From: Curvularia sp. ZM96 | Taxonomy: Eukaryota; Ascomycota; Dothideomycetes; Pleosporales; Pleosporaceae | Assembly (NCBI GenBank): GCA_022457065.1 | Contig: JAJGBQ010000004.1 | Location: forward strand, 2,666,001-2,730,000 | Length of the DNA: 64,000 bases | Direction: 5' to 3' | Part shown: piece by piece, positions 1-11,003 of the stretch | Numbering within the stretch: the first letter of the stretch is position 1 | How the letters are laid out: each line of letters opens with the position of its first letter | The notes under the pieces: generated by a model | Told to the model about the DNA's origin: nothing | The model's input: only the letters and a program-made list of their open reading frames with translations | Database searches by the model: none | Position numbers and translations under genes: made by a program

Positions 1-342
1 GATGACAAGGAATGTCCCCACCAAGCGTTAGCGTGTCGTCCAAGCTCAACCTCCACCCAACCTGCAACCAACATCGATTGAATGCAACTCGGTCTGCGTC
101 CTCGCTTGCGTCCTCGGCCATCTTTGTACGACCTTGTGCAGAAGAAGAACATTGACCAGCTCTCGATATCCGGAGCCCACACCGTCACCCACCAGGACGA
201 CGTCGAGCCTCACCGCGTGCCGCTGCCTGTGAGCCCGCTGATATCACCACAACGAGAGCTTCCTGCTACGGCCCACCCATCACCACCACATATCGTCCTA
301 CAAGAAGCTAGCGATAGCGAAGAAGACACACCGATAGCCACG
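1..342 (+). other. Upstream region of the V-ATPase subunit A gene
   Basis: This is presumed promoter and 5' UTR. An ATG at 82 is in frame with the chosen start at 343 with no stop between, so an 87-residue N-terminal extension is formally possible. The extension is Pro/Arg-rich and unlike the family, so I treat it as untranslated leader. Confidence 0.5.
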
Positions 343-2684
343 ATGCCTCCAGTAAGCAATGCCATATGTTGTCGGGCATCTTGCGCAGGCAGCTAAGCTA
401 ACTGGGCGGCGCAGAAAGCACAGAAGAAGGAGCAGAAGTCGGAGGGCGGCGAGGAGCATGGTAAGCAATGGACACAGACAAAATGCGCAATGTTTGCGAC
501 GAAGAATACGCTGACCCCAGATAGGCTCCATTTACTCCATCTCTGGGTACGTCTGAACCTGGTAGCGCCCAAACCGCATACTGACCCGCCCAGTCCCGTC
601 ATCATTGCCGAGAACATGATCGGATGCGCCATGTACGAGCTTGTATGTGCGATGCACCACATCCGATGGAGCTTCTGTTGACTGTCGTAGGTCCGTGTCG
701 GCTATGAGAACCTCGTCGGTGAGGTCATTCGAATCGAAAACGACAAGGCCACTATCCAAGTCTACGAGGAGACTGGTACGCACCGCGCCGACAACGTGTA
801 GTTGGATGAGAACTTGGCTAATGCTGCGCAGCTGGTGTGACTGTTGGCGATCCTGTCTACCGCACCGGACAGCCTCTGTCCGTCGAACTCGGTCCTGGTC
901 TTATGGAAACTATCTACGACGGTATCCAGCGTCCCCTCAAGGGTATCGCCGACGATGCGGAGAGCATTTACATTCCCCGCGGTATCGATCTGCCAGCCCT
1001 CGACCGCAAGAAGAAGTGGGACTTCACACCCGGCTCGCTCAAGGTCGGCGATCACATCACAGGTGGTGATGTTTTCGGTACCGTCTTCGAGAACAGTCTG
1101 CTCAGCGAGCACAAGATCCTTCTACCTCCACGCGCAAAGGGTACCATCACTCGCATTGCCGAGAAGGGCAGCTACACCGTCGACGAGAAGATCCTCGAAC
1201 TCGACTTCAACGGCACCAAGACCGAGTACAGCATGATGCACAGGTGGCCCGTCCGAGTGCCTCGTCCTTCCAACGAGAAGATGTCCTCGGACCAGCCGCT
1301 TATCGTCGGTCAGCGTGTGCTCGACTCGTTGTTCCCTAGTGTCCAGGGTGGTACCGTGTGCATTCCTGGCGCTTTCGGATGCGGCAAGACTGTCATTTCT
1401 CAATCTCTGTCCAAGTTCTCCAACAGTGACATCATCGTTTATGTTGGTTGGTAAGTCTTCAAAATCCTCCAGGCAAATACAACATATGCTGAATTTGCTT
1501 TTTTATAGTGGTGAGCGAGGAAACGAAATGGCTGAAGTCTTGATGGATTTCCCAGAGGTATGTGATCCAATCATGCCCAAAGCGCATACCATTAGCATCA
1601 TACTGACCACGTCCAGCTTACCATCAACGTTGACGGCAAAGAAGAGCCTATCATGAAGCGTACTACCCTTATCGCAAACACTTCGAACATGCCTGTCGCT
1701 GCTCGTGAGGCCTCTATTTACACTGGTAGTAAGTAAAAACACACACTCTGCAATATAAACGCCAAATCAGCTAACAATATGGTAAAGTAACGGTCGCTGA
1801 ATACTTCAGAGATCAGGGTAAGAATGTTGCCATGATGGCTGATTCGTCGTCACGATGGGCAGAGGCGCTTCGTGAAATTTCCGGACGTCTGGGAGAAATG
1901 CCTGCTGACCAAGGTTTCCCTGCCTACCTGGGTGCGAAGCTTGCATCTTTCTACGAGCGTGCTGGACGCGTCGAGGCTCTGGGTAGCCCTGAGCGATACG
2001 GAAGTGTGTCGATTGTCGGTGCCGTCAGTCCCCCTGGAGGCGATTTCTCTGACCCTGTCACCACGAGTACGCTCAACATTGTGCAAGTCTTCTGGGGCTT
2101 GGACAAGAAGCTGGCTCAGCGAAAGCACTTCCCGTCAGTCAACACATCGATCAGTTACAGCAAGTACACGACACCCTTGGACAAGTTTTACGCGAAGAAC
2201 AACCCCGAGTTCCCACGGCTGCGCGATCGTATCAAGGAGCTTTTGACAACATCCGACGATCTCGATCAGGTTGTGCAACTTGTGGGTAAGTCGGCGCTGG
2301 GCGACAGCGACAAGATCACGCTCGATGTGGCAACGCTGCTCAAGGAGGACTTCTTGCAGCAAAACGGATACTCAGACTACGACCAGTTCTGTCCGCTGTG
2401 GAAGACTGAGTGGATGATGAAGAACATGATGGCCTTCCATGATGAGGCGCAAAAGGCAGTTTCCCAAGGACACTCATGGCCCAAGATCCGAGACGCAACT
2501 TCAGACATCCAGTCGCAGCTTCGCTCAATGAAGTTCGAGCTGCCTAGCGATGGCGAGGAGGCTGTCACCAAGAAGGCAAGTCCACCTACTACTTTTGTTG
2601 AAGAGACATATGCTAACTAGATCACAGTATGAACAACTACTCCAGAAGATGACGGAGAAGTTTGCATCAGTTGTTGACGAGTAG
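343..2684 (+). CDS. vma1: V-type proton ATPase catalytic subunit A
   Basis: Catalytic A subunit of the V1 sector; it hydrolyses ATP to drive proton pumping into vacuoles and endosomes. I read ten exons: 343-351, 415-460, 525-546, 594-642, 691-775, 832-1450, 1509-1557, 1617-1728, 1788-2575 and 2628-2684, giving 611 residues, close to the usual 610-620. Visible are the P-loop GAFGCGKT (about 1374-1397), the GERGNEMAEV stretch, and the family signature PPGGDFSDPVT. The first coding exon is only nine bases (Met-Pro-Pro). The last intron (2576-2627) has a GC donor; all others are GT-AG. There is no intein: VYVG-CGERGNE is continuous in the spliced product, but a spliceosomal intron splits that Cys codon. 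Vps1 follows on the same strand. Confidence 0.96.
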
Positions 2685-3348
2685 ACGCATTTGGATAGAG
2701 GTGGTATTTTCATAGCGTGTCTCTAGTGTCTCTCCCATAAATACAGAATGTGCACTGCATCCCACTTGGTTATTGCGGCTGCCTGATCCGCTGACGACGC
2801 TGTGTCGCGTCCTGTGGCGCCGCTGCGAATCACATGCTTGTAAAAAGGATCTCTTTGCCACGTGGGCGAGAGATAGACATAGCAAGCTTTTTGTGCGTGT
2901 GTTGTCATGGAGGCGGTCGAGTGCACCCGTCCTTGATCATATGATAGCCCTGTGACGTGTGTCGCAAAAGTTACTAATTTTCCCATGCAGTCCCTGAAGA
3001 GAAAACTAAGACACTGTCATGAGTGGCTGGGGCAAGCGATAGTAGCAGTTTGATTTCTAGGAAACACTTCTGCCTTGTGTGAACCCGGGTGGAGGCCAAC
3101 TCTGTTCAAGTTTTCTTGGGTTGCAAGCCGCGTCTTGTGGCTGAGTCGTGTGGCGGAACCCAAGCTCGGGCTCTCCAAACGTTACCATCTGCGACAGCTA
3201 CGCAACCCACAAGCAACATCCCCAGATCCCTTATACCTCCGCCTTGCACAAACACGCGCACACGCTCCACGTAACAACACCGATACCCATATACCCCGAT
3301 AAAGGCGCACTCTAGAGACTCCTGCGAATTCCACCTTTACCGCCAACC
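2685..3348. other. Intergenic: vma1 3' end and vps1 promoter
   Basis: No coding sequence is supported. The distal part is pyrimidine- and CA-rich just before the vps1 start, as expected of a fungal 5' UTR. Confidence 0.5.
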
Positions 3349-5719
3349 ATGGCGACAAATCCGAATGCGTAGGCACATGCCTTGGGCAACCCCTCGCAGC
3401 ACCGAGAACTAACACTTTCGCAGAATCAATGTAAACGACCCAGGGTTGATTACCCTTGTGAACAAGCTTCAGGATGTGTTCACAACTGTCGGAGTACGTC
3501 ACCCCCGAGCGCAGGCAGATGTAGCGGTGTCCCAACACGTATACTGATACCTGAGTCAGGTCCAAAACCCCATAGACCTCCCCCAGATTGCTGTGGTAGG
3601 CTCCCAGTCTAGCGGAAAGAGTTCAGTACTCGAGAACATTGTCGGACGAGACTTGTGAGTGCTTGTGGTTTACGACATGGTTTTAGGGGATGGGAGTATA
3701 CTGACGATAGCCCGCTAGTTTGCCTCGAGGAACCGGTATTGTCACCCGAAGGCCGCTGATTCTCCAACTCATCAACCGCGCATCGAGCTCGCAAACGAAC
3801 GGAACTACTGAGGGGGCTAAGACCACAGAGCAGGAGAATAATGTGGATGAGTGGGGCGAGTTCCTGCATATCCCGGGCCAAAAGTTCCACGACTTTAGCA
3901 AGATAAGAGACGAGATTGTAAGAGAGACGGAGTCGAAGACTGGTCGCAATGCAGGCATCTCACCAGCACCTATCAACCTGAGGATATACTCGCCAAACGT
4001 CCTGACACTCACGCTGGTCGACTTGCCAGGTCTGACCAAGGTGCCTGTAGGTGACCAGCCGAGGGATATCGAGCGACAGATCCGTGAGATGGTTCTCAAG
4101 CAGATCAGCAAGCCCAATGCCATTATTCTGGCAGTCACCGCAGCCAACACCGATTTGGCCAACTCGGACGGTCTGAAGCTCGCGCGCGAAGTCGACCCAG
4201 AGGGACAACGGACAATTGGTGTGTTGACCAAGGTTGATTTGATGGACGAGGGAACCGACGTGGTGGACATCCTCGCTGGGCGCATCATCCCACTGCGGTT
4301 GGGTTATGTCCCTGTGGTGAATCGAGGCCAGAGGGATATCGAGAATAAGAAGGCGATTTCCTATGCGCTCGAGCATGAGAGGCAATTCTTCGAGAACCAC
4401 AAGGCATACCGTAACAAAGCAGCTTACTGCGGTACGCCTTACCTGGCCCGCAAGTTGAACTTGGTAGGTTCCTGCTCTTCCAAGTAAATGAAGATGATAT
4501 GCTAACAGATGTAGATTCTCATGATGCACATCAAGCAAACCCTTCCCGACATCAAGGCTCGTATCTCGTCTTCGCTGCAAAAGTACCAGGCCGAGCTTGC
4601 GTCACTTGGCAACTCTATGCTAGGCAACAGCTCCAACATTGTGCTCAACATGATCACAGAGTTCACCAATGAATACCGTGGTGTGCTTGAAGGAAACAAC
4701 CAGGAGCTTTCTGCAGTTGAGCTTTCCGGCGGTGCCCGTATCTCGTTCGTCTACCATGAGCTGTACGCCAATGGTGTAAAGGCTGTCGACCCCTTTGACC
4801 AAGTAAAGGACATGGATATCCGAACAGTTCTGTACAACTCTTCCGGTTCATCTCCAGCACTGTTCGTCGGCACCACTGCTTTCGAGCTTATTGTCAAGCA
4901 ACAGATCAAGAGGCTAGAAGACCCCAGCTTGAAGTGTGTCAGCCTCGTCTACGACGAGTTGATTCGCATTCTGGGCCAACTGCTTAACAAGAACTCCTTC
5001 CGAAGGTACCCAGCCCTCAAGGAAAAGTTGCACCAGGTTGTTGTTTCTTTCTTCAAGAAGGCGATGGAGCCAACCAACAAGCTTGTGAAGGATCTCGTCG
5101 CCATGGAGTCGGTCTACATCAACACTGGCCACCCAGACTTTATCAACGGTTCGCGTGCCATGGCTATTGTCCACGAGCGACACAACAGCAACAAGCCTCA
5201 ACAAGTGGACCCCAAGACTGGAAAGCCATTGCCGCCTAGCGTACCTCCGCGGTCGATTTCGCCCACGCTTGATTCTGGTGAGGGTGGCTTCTTTGGCTCA
5301 TTCTTTGCTAGTAAGAACAAGAAGAAGATGGCTGCCATGGAGCCCCCACCACCTACCCTGAAGGCATCTGGCACTCTGTCTGAAAAGGAATCTCAGGAAG
5401 TCGAGGTCATTAGTAAGTCGATAACGAATGAACCGGTGCAAGATACTATGCTAACTAAGCTGCAGAACTGTTGATCACATCCTACTTCAACATCGTCCGC
5501 CGGACAATGATTGACATGGTGCCCAAGGCAATCATGTTGAACCTTGTGCAGTGGACCAAGGAGAACATGCAAGGCGAGCTTCTCACCAACATGTACAAGA
5601 CGGACGAGCTCGATGAGTTGCTGAAGGAGTCCGAATACACTGTCAAGAGGAGGAAGGATTGCCAGCAGATGGTGGAGAGTCTGTCCAAGGCACAAGAGAT
5701 TGTCAACCAAGTGCAGTAG
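3349..5719 (+). CDS. vps1: Dynamin-like GTPase Vps1 (vacuolar sorting, peroxisome and endosome fission)
   Basis: Large GTPase that pinches membranes at Golgi, endosomes, vacuole and peroxisomes. Exons: 3349-3368, 3424-3493, 3560-3654, 3719-4463, 4515-5412 and 5466-5719, giving 693 residues (yeast Vps1 about 704). The GTPase domain shows G1 GSQSSGKSS, G2 region PRGTGIVTRRPL, G3 DLPGLTK and G4 TKVDLMD. The dynamin middle domain follows, then the GTPase effector domain in the last exon (about residues 600-693). No pleckstrin domain or Pro-rich tail is present, which separates Vps1 from classical dynamins. The linker after about residue 520 is Pro/Ser-rich and variable (PPSVPPRSISP). It lies in tandem with vma1, another vacuolar gene. 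Dnm1 is the main alternative, but length and middle domain fit Vps1 better. Confidence 0.94.
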
Positions 5720-6044
5720 GCGAATGCTCTGGGTGGCGGGTCTTGTTGCTAGACGTGTCTGTTCTATGGGTTGGCATTCTGCGCAAGGTGTTCGGGGTGC
5801 TAGCATACTAGATTTCCGTCATGAGTCTGCCCATTTTACAAGTAAAGGATGAGATATGTACGCTATCATGGACATGAAATAATTGAGAACATTGTGTTTT
5901 GTTGTTTCACTTAAATCAGAGAGACAGTCGTAATGTGAGATAGTGATGCGGCGAAGTGTGCGGAGTTGAGGTGCACAGACCACGCGGACATGTCGAAAAG
6001 TCCAGTGCAACTTAGATGCCCGCCTCTCCAGCAACAGAGCGGCC
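5720..6044. other. Intergenic: vps1 3' end and bL27m promoter
   Basis: I see no feature beyond the presumed 3' UTR of the dynamin gene and the upstream region of the ribosomal protein gene. Confidence 0.45.
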
Positions 6045-6943
6045 ATGCTGCTCCCACGGATATTTGCGCCGGTCCGCGCATCGATAGCGACATCAGCGGC
6101 ATTTATTGCACCCTCTACTCGCGTTCTCGATGCCCTCCGCACAGCCAATGGCTCCACAGCGCCCACCCCAGTTCTTTCCTTCGTAAGACATTCAGCGCAT
6201 CAGGCCCAAGGACGAGCCAACGGAGCAAAAGACGGACCAGGAAAACGATTGGGAGCAAAGAAGAGCGGAGGTGTGTGTTTTATCTGAGCAATGCTCAAAG
6301 AAAACCCAAGACAAGTTACCCAGAGCTGGAAAGCTGACTTTTGTCGAAATCAGGCGAATACGTAATTCCGGGCAACATCATCTTCCGCCAACGAGGGACA
6401 TCATGGTTTCCCGGTGAAAACTGCAAATTCGGGCGCGACCACTGCATCTTTGCTACTGAATCGGGCTACGTACGATACTACCGCGATCCGAGGAAGCATC
6501 CAAAGAGACAGTACATTGGTGTTGCGCTGGAGAAAGATCACACGCTGCCGTACCCGCCCAACGCCGCGAGACGGAGACGCTTGAATATGCTGGCTGTGCC
6601 TGTTACTTCGTCCGCGAAGCCTGCTTCGGCGGACGCAGTCGTTGTGCCGGATCTACAGGTTAGCGATGCAAGCGCAAGTAGTATCCGCGAGACGCCACGC
6701 GAAGCAGCGAACAAGGGACTCCGTTTGACCGTCGGCAAGGGATATGCGTACCGCGAGGCTAACTGGCAGATTGGTCGTGCGGCGGAGCGAGCGGGCGTCA
6801 AGGTCAAGGAGTTTGTGCCGGGAGATAGGTGGACGGCGTGGCGGAAGAGGAGTACGCGCATCAAGGCGAATATGGAGAGGAAGAAGCTGCGGAATGCGGG
6901 TAAGAAGGCGAGTAAGCCTAAGGCGAGGAAGGCGAGGGCGTAG
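6045..6943 (+). CDS. mrpl27: Mitochondrial large-subunit ribosomal protein bL27m
   Basis: Component of the mitochondrial large ribosomal subunit near the peptidyl-transferase centre. Two exons, 6045-6270 and 6354-6943, encode 271 residues. The Arg/Ser/Ala-rich first 50 residues look like a matrix-targeting presequence. The junction restores the L27 core GKRLGAKKSGG then EYVIPGNIIFRQRGT, followed by FHPGENV-like WFPGENCKFG. The family-typical bacterial protein is about 85 residues. The extra C-terminal 170 residues, very basic at the end (KAGKKASKPKARKARA-like), are a fungal extension as in yeast Mrp7. The start is the first ATG that gives a presequence in frame. Confidence 0.93.
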
Positions 6944-7045
6944 AGACGGTGTGGTCATGTACGCTGAGGAAAATGGCATGTATTTGCGAGACTTTTTGAT
7001 AGAGGGCTGTATGACTATATGTGGGGGAATATATGATGTAAATCA

Positions 7046-7112
7046 CGGCATGTTCTTCTCTCTCCCTCTTCCCCTCTTCCCTCCTTCCCTCCTTTTCTCT
7101 CGTCCTAGTAAA
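7046..7112 (+). repeat. Polypyrimidine tract
   Basis: A nearly pure C/T run (CTCTCTCCCTCTTCCCCTCT and similar) lies between the convergent bL27m and amidase genes. It overlaps neither coding sequence. It probably belongs to the 3' UTRs; no function is evident. Confidence 0.6.
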
Positions 7113-7118
7113 CTCGCT

Positions 7119-8417
7119 CTACCCTTCTCCTATCTCTCCCGTCTCAAACTTCCTCACCCATCGAAACACGCCCTGGCTCGGATCCATAACACACGCAAAA
7201 TGCGTCACTTCGTTGCACACAGGGTACGCTTCAATCCACCGCCTCAGCGTCGTCAGCGTCACACCCGACGCAGCAGGTTGACCGCGTTTCGCTTGCCTTG
7301 CTTGTCGCTGGCCCCACGCAGCCCATTTCGATGTCAAACACTGTTTCCGCTCGATGCTTTCGGTCAGGATGTCGTGCATACTTGCTTGAAGCAAGGCGTG
7401 GGTGCGTGTCTCGTGTGCTTTTGTCATGTGGGACGAAGAGAACGGATCTGTGGGGGCAGTTTCAAGAGCTAGATCGTGGTTTGTGACGCTCAGGAAGAAG
7501 GAAGAGCGCAGGGCTCTCGTTGTGCGAAGGTCTTTTTCCAATATGATCGTCTCCGTGGGCGTGCAGAAGATGAGGTATGCGGCTGGTGTGCGAAGCGTGG
7601 GTAGCAGACTGGATATGGCGTGTGGAGGGTGTGGAGGGATGTTTTTAGACATGAATTGTTTCTCTGCTTCTTCGATCTCTTGGTCATTTAGACCGCGCCT
7701 TGTTAGTCCCTTGCGCGGCACTGCAGTGCTTGGGAGTAAGAATTCGCGGAGAATGGTCGAGATGCTGGGGCGTCTGCCCAAGAGCACCATGAGCGTATTC
7801 CAGTAGTATGAGAAGTTGGCTACCGATACGCCCGTTGCATTGTGGTAGGGACGAAAGTTGAGCGACACACTCAGGCCTTTCCTCACGCCTGTTAGTACAC
7901 CGACGAAACCTACATATCCCACTGTCCGTGCGATGACGTCGCCATTGGTCGTCTCGATATACTCAAACTGTACAATAGCATCTCTCAGCACGGGCATGGA
8001 CCAGTCCAGTGTTCGGAAATGCATCATGGTGGTTTCTTCTACTCCGTCTCCTATCCCTGCCCAAGAGTCCCGGACTAGCATGCCGCCGCTCGTACAGCCT
8101 AGTAGCAGGTCCAAGAAGACGTTATATCCGACGAGAAGGTACATTGGAACACGGCTTGCCTGACTGATACCTCGTAGCTCTTCGGTTTGCTCATCGCTGT
8201 AGAGGCGGTGTAGGAGGATGCGCCCGAGGAAATGGAACAATGACGATGGCAAGCCGAGGTCGGAGATGGCTTCGGTGTAGAGGTTGGCAAGCTGGTGCAG
8301 GACGGTGGAATAGGACCTTGCGACGAGTTTGTAGCGTGTAATCGGTGCATGGGAGAGGTTGATGGTGTACGTGGGTGGCGTGCTGGTCGCTAATGGGGTT
8401 GGAAGGCTGGATGTCAT
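7119..8417 (-). CDS. Acid ceramidase/NAAA-like N-terminal-nucleophile amidase
   Basis: Predicted cysteine amidase of the acid ceramidase / N-acylethanolamine acid amidase group (linear amide C-N hydrolase superfamily), which cleaves N-acyl amides such as ceramides or N-acylethanolamines. It is a single exon of 432 residues from the ATG at 8417; an in-frame TTG further up is not needed. The N-terminal part (about residues 18-100) resembles the NAAA beta-type region. Then comes LLLGCTSGG, where Cys108 would become the new N-terminal nucleophile after self-cleavage. HFRTLDWSMP (about 135-145) matches the conserved R-x-L-D-W patch. No clear signal peptide is present, unlike the lysosomal animal enzymes, so location is unclear. 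Substrate cannot be told from sequence. Confidence 0.8.
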   Translation of the reverse strand: MTSSLPTPLATSTPPTYTINLSHAPITRYKLVARSYSTVLHQLANLYTEAISDLGLPSSLFHFLGRILLHRLYSDEQTEELRGISQASRVPMYLLVGYNVFLDLLLGCTSGGMLVRDSWAGIGDGVEETTMMHFRTLDWSMPVLRDAIVQFEYIETTNGDVIARTVGYVGFVGVLTGVRKGLSVSLNFRPYHNATGVSVANFSYYWNTLMVLLGRRPSISTILREFLLPSTAVPRKGLTRRGLNDQEIEEAEKQFMSKNIPPHPPHAISSLLPTLRTPAAYLIFCTPTETIILEKDLRTTRALRSSFFLSVTNHDLALETAPTDPFSSSHMTKAHETRTHALLQASMHDILTESIERKQCLTSKWAAWGQRQARQAKRGQPAASGVTLTTLRRWIEAYPVCNEVTHFACVMDPSQGVFRWVRKFETGEIGEG

Positions 8418-9440
8418 GCTGGGATATTTACTCGCCGGAGTACAAGGCAAAGAGTAAAGAAGCTATCAGGGCGTGGGATTGGAATTGAGGAACATTGCAG
8501 CTGATGGAGAGTGACGTTTGTTGGTGGTTGAGTTGGCAAGGGAAGCAATCAAGAGAAGGAAGGCACAGATGACTGAGGGATGAAACTGAATCAATTTCTC
8601 TTTTGTGCTGAACTATTTTCTGGTTTGGTCTATTGTTGAAGTCGACTCATGTCTCGTTCATGGGATCGCCGCGGAGTGCACGCCCCAATGTTGATGCCTA
8701 AAAGGAGCGTCAGTAAGCTGGAGAAATATCAAGTCGGCTGCATGCATATGGCACGTGACATGTGTGGTTGGATGCTCCCTATAACTCTACCTTCGTGTTT
8801 TCGTTACACATTTGATATAAATGAGGAACACTCCATCCAAGTTGTGTCCCAGGTAGGCAGTCTGTCTTGATATAATCATGTCATTAACAATTACCATAGT
8901 AATGTACTAGGTTTTTCTTGCAGAGCATAGCAATGCTCTACGGTTACAGGGACTATCGTTATGAGAATGACAGGATCATGCATGATGCATTGATGTTTGT
9001 ATCGGTTGGTCAGTTGATTGGGAAGTTTATTGTTCACGCGCGTTGCAGTGTTCCTAAACGATAACACTGCTGTCTGTATTTGGCATTTCCTGTCTGCTTT
9101 AGATATATGGTGTTCTTAGGGGCTTACTATATGCTTCATAAGATAGTGTACTATTGAAGGCTGACGAGTGGATGTTGGGTCGATGTAAGTGTGGAGTAAA
9201 ACATCCCTGTCGCTGTACTGACGCGCAGGGTGCGCGTACCTAGTAACTCGTCTCTCCGGGCTGCACCTCGGCATCTTCCCCGCGGGAATGCTTAACCGTG
9301 GAATACGGTCAGTCAAGTCGACGTCGAACATGAACAAGTTCGTACTTGACCTCCGCTTCCTCCCAGGTAGCTGCTCTGAGCATTTGAAGTACCAGCACCA
9401 GCAGACATAGGAATTGGTAAAGGAGATCCACAGATTCACC
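8418..9440. other. Divergent intergenic region, amidase / CoA-transferase
   Basis: About 1 kb shared by two divergently transcribed genes, so it must hold both promoters. Short open frames on the minus strand (9116-9475) are unlike any protein and lie in the 5' region of the CoA-transferase. No RNA gene recognised. Confidence 0.5.
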
Positions 9441-10690
9441 ATGACTGCACCCCAACCGCCTCCGCTCGCCAACATACGCGTGCTAGAGTTCGCGGGACTT
9501 GCTCCAGGTAAATAATATACTTTAGTCTGTGTTATGAGAACTCATTTTCTAAAAGGAATGTCACAGGGCCCTTTGCTGGCATGCTCCTGGCCGACTACGG
9601 CGCATCTGTCCTTCGTATCGACCGCGCGCCTGCCGGCCCAACCAATGATCAACTCACGCGCCGCAAGACGTCGATATGCGTGAACCTCAAGTCGCCTGCT
9701 GGCCTCGCCCTTATCAAAAAGATCATACCACAAGTCGATGTTCTCATTGACCCGTTCCGACCCGGAGTGCTTGAGAAGGCAGGCTTGGACCCGGAAAAGG
9801 TCCTTTTAAAGTTGAACAAGCGGCTGATTGTCGCGCGCATGACGGGCTTCCGGAGAGACGGGAAGTACGCGCATATGGCAGGACACGACATCAACTACAT
9901 TGCCGTGTCTGGTGTGCTGAGCATGTTTGGGAGAAAGGGCGAGAAACCATATCCACCGGGCAATGTGGTTGGCGATTTTGCGGGAGGAGGCGCCATGTGT
10001 TTTCTTGGTATCCTGCTTGCCCTCCTCGCACGCGAACGCAGTGGATTCGGACAAGTTGTGGAAGCGAACATGGTGGATGGCAGCGCTATACTTGCGACTA
10101 TGCCGCGTTTGGGCTTGAAGACGGAGGTCTGGAAGGGCGAGCGGGGTACGAATATGCTTGATGGTGGTGCACCTTTCTACGACACGTACGAGACCAAAGA
10201 TGGACGGTACATGGCGGTTGGAGCGATTGAACCGCAATTCTATGCAGCGCTGCTCAAGGGCCTTGGGCTCAAACCATCCGATCTACCTGGGACCAGGGAG
10301 AACAAGGCAGACTGGCCCAAATTGAAGGACTTTTTCGCAGCGGAGTTCAAGAAAAAGACGCGTGCGGAATGGGAGGCTATTTTCGATGGTACAGACGCAT
10401 GTTGCACGCCTGTCTTTACCCAATCAGAGTTGGAGGAGCAGGGATTCGACCAACGACCTGCTGTCACTTTGAAGACTTCGCCCGGTTATGCTGTTCACGA
10501 GGGGAGTGATGAGAGATCTGCGGCCGAGGGCCAGGGTATTGGTTGGCAGGGCAGTGGGTGGAGCGAGAAAGGTCTGAAGCCTGGCAGTGGGGGAGAGGAT
10601 ACACTGAGCACGTGGATGGGGTGGAGCAAAGGGAGGCACTACGTTGAGGAGCAGGGCGGATTGGTATGGAATGATGCTGCAAAGCTGTAA
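9441..10690 (+). CDS. Family III CoA-transferase, probable alpha-methylacyl-CoA racemase
   Basis: Enzyme of the CaiB/BaiF family. The closest look is alpha-methylacyl-CoA racemase, which inverts 2-methyl-branched acyl-CoAs for beta-oxidation in peroxisomes or mitochondria. Exons 9441-9507 and 9567-10690 encode 396 residues. Splicing joins LAPG to PFAGMLLADYGA, the conserved family start. GHDINY places His129 and NVVGDFAGGG places Asp159, the pair expected to act as acid/base in the racemases. DPFRPGVLEKAG is also conserved. The C-terminus has no clear SKL-type peroxisomal signal (it ends AAKL). A true CoA-transferase cannot be excluded, but the His/Asp pair favours the racemase. Confidence 0.85.
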
Positions 10691-11003
10691 GCTGTAATGA
10701 CTTCAAGAGATCACGTGAATGTTATTGTCAATGTATACCAAAAACACGGTAGAACTCACAAGGTCCCATCTCGAGAGCCTCGGTCTTTAGGATCTGGGCG
10801 GGAACTAGCATCAACTAGTGCGGTTTGCCACGCTCCACCTCGCGTCCTCTGCACATCGCAGATTGGCTCAGCTACCGCACCCGTCGCTCTATCACTGGAC
10901 ACTAACACAATCTTCTAAAGATTCAGGAGCATGCTGCAATCTGCGTGCCGATGAACGAGGACCGAAAAATGTGATCACAAGCAAACATGTACCACTCGCT
11001 ACC
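10691..11003. other. Intergenic upstream of Zn2Cys6 regulator
   Basis: The reading frame of the next gene stays open upstream to an ATG at 10818. The predicted 62 extra residues carry no recognisable motif, so the region is taken as promoter and 5' UTR. Confidence 0.45.

Noticed and set aside
82..396. Open frame upstream of and through the vma1 start
   Set aside because: In frame with vma1 but its N-terminal part has no family match and it runs into the first intron; treated as 5' UTR.
1441..1520. VMA intein
   Set aside because: The conserved site was checked; spliced sequence is continuous and no intein is present, only a 58-bp intron.
3960..4580. 206-codon minus-strand frame
   Set aside because: Antisense shadow of the Vps1 GTPase and middle domains.
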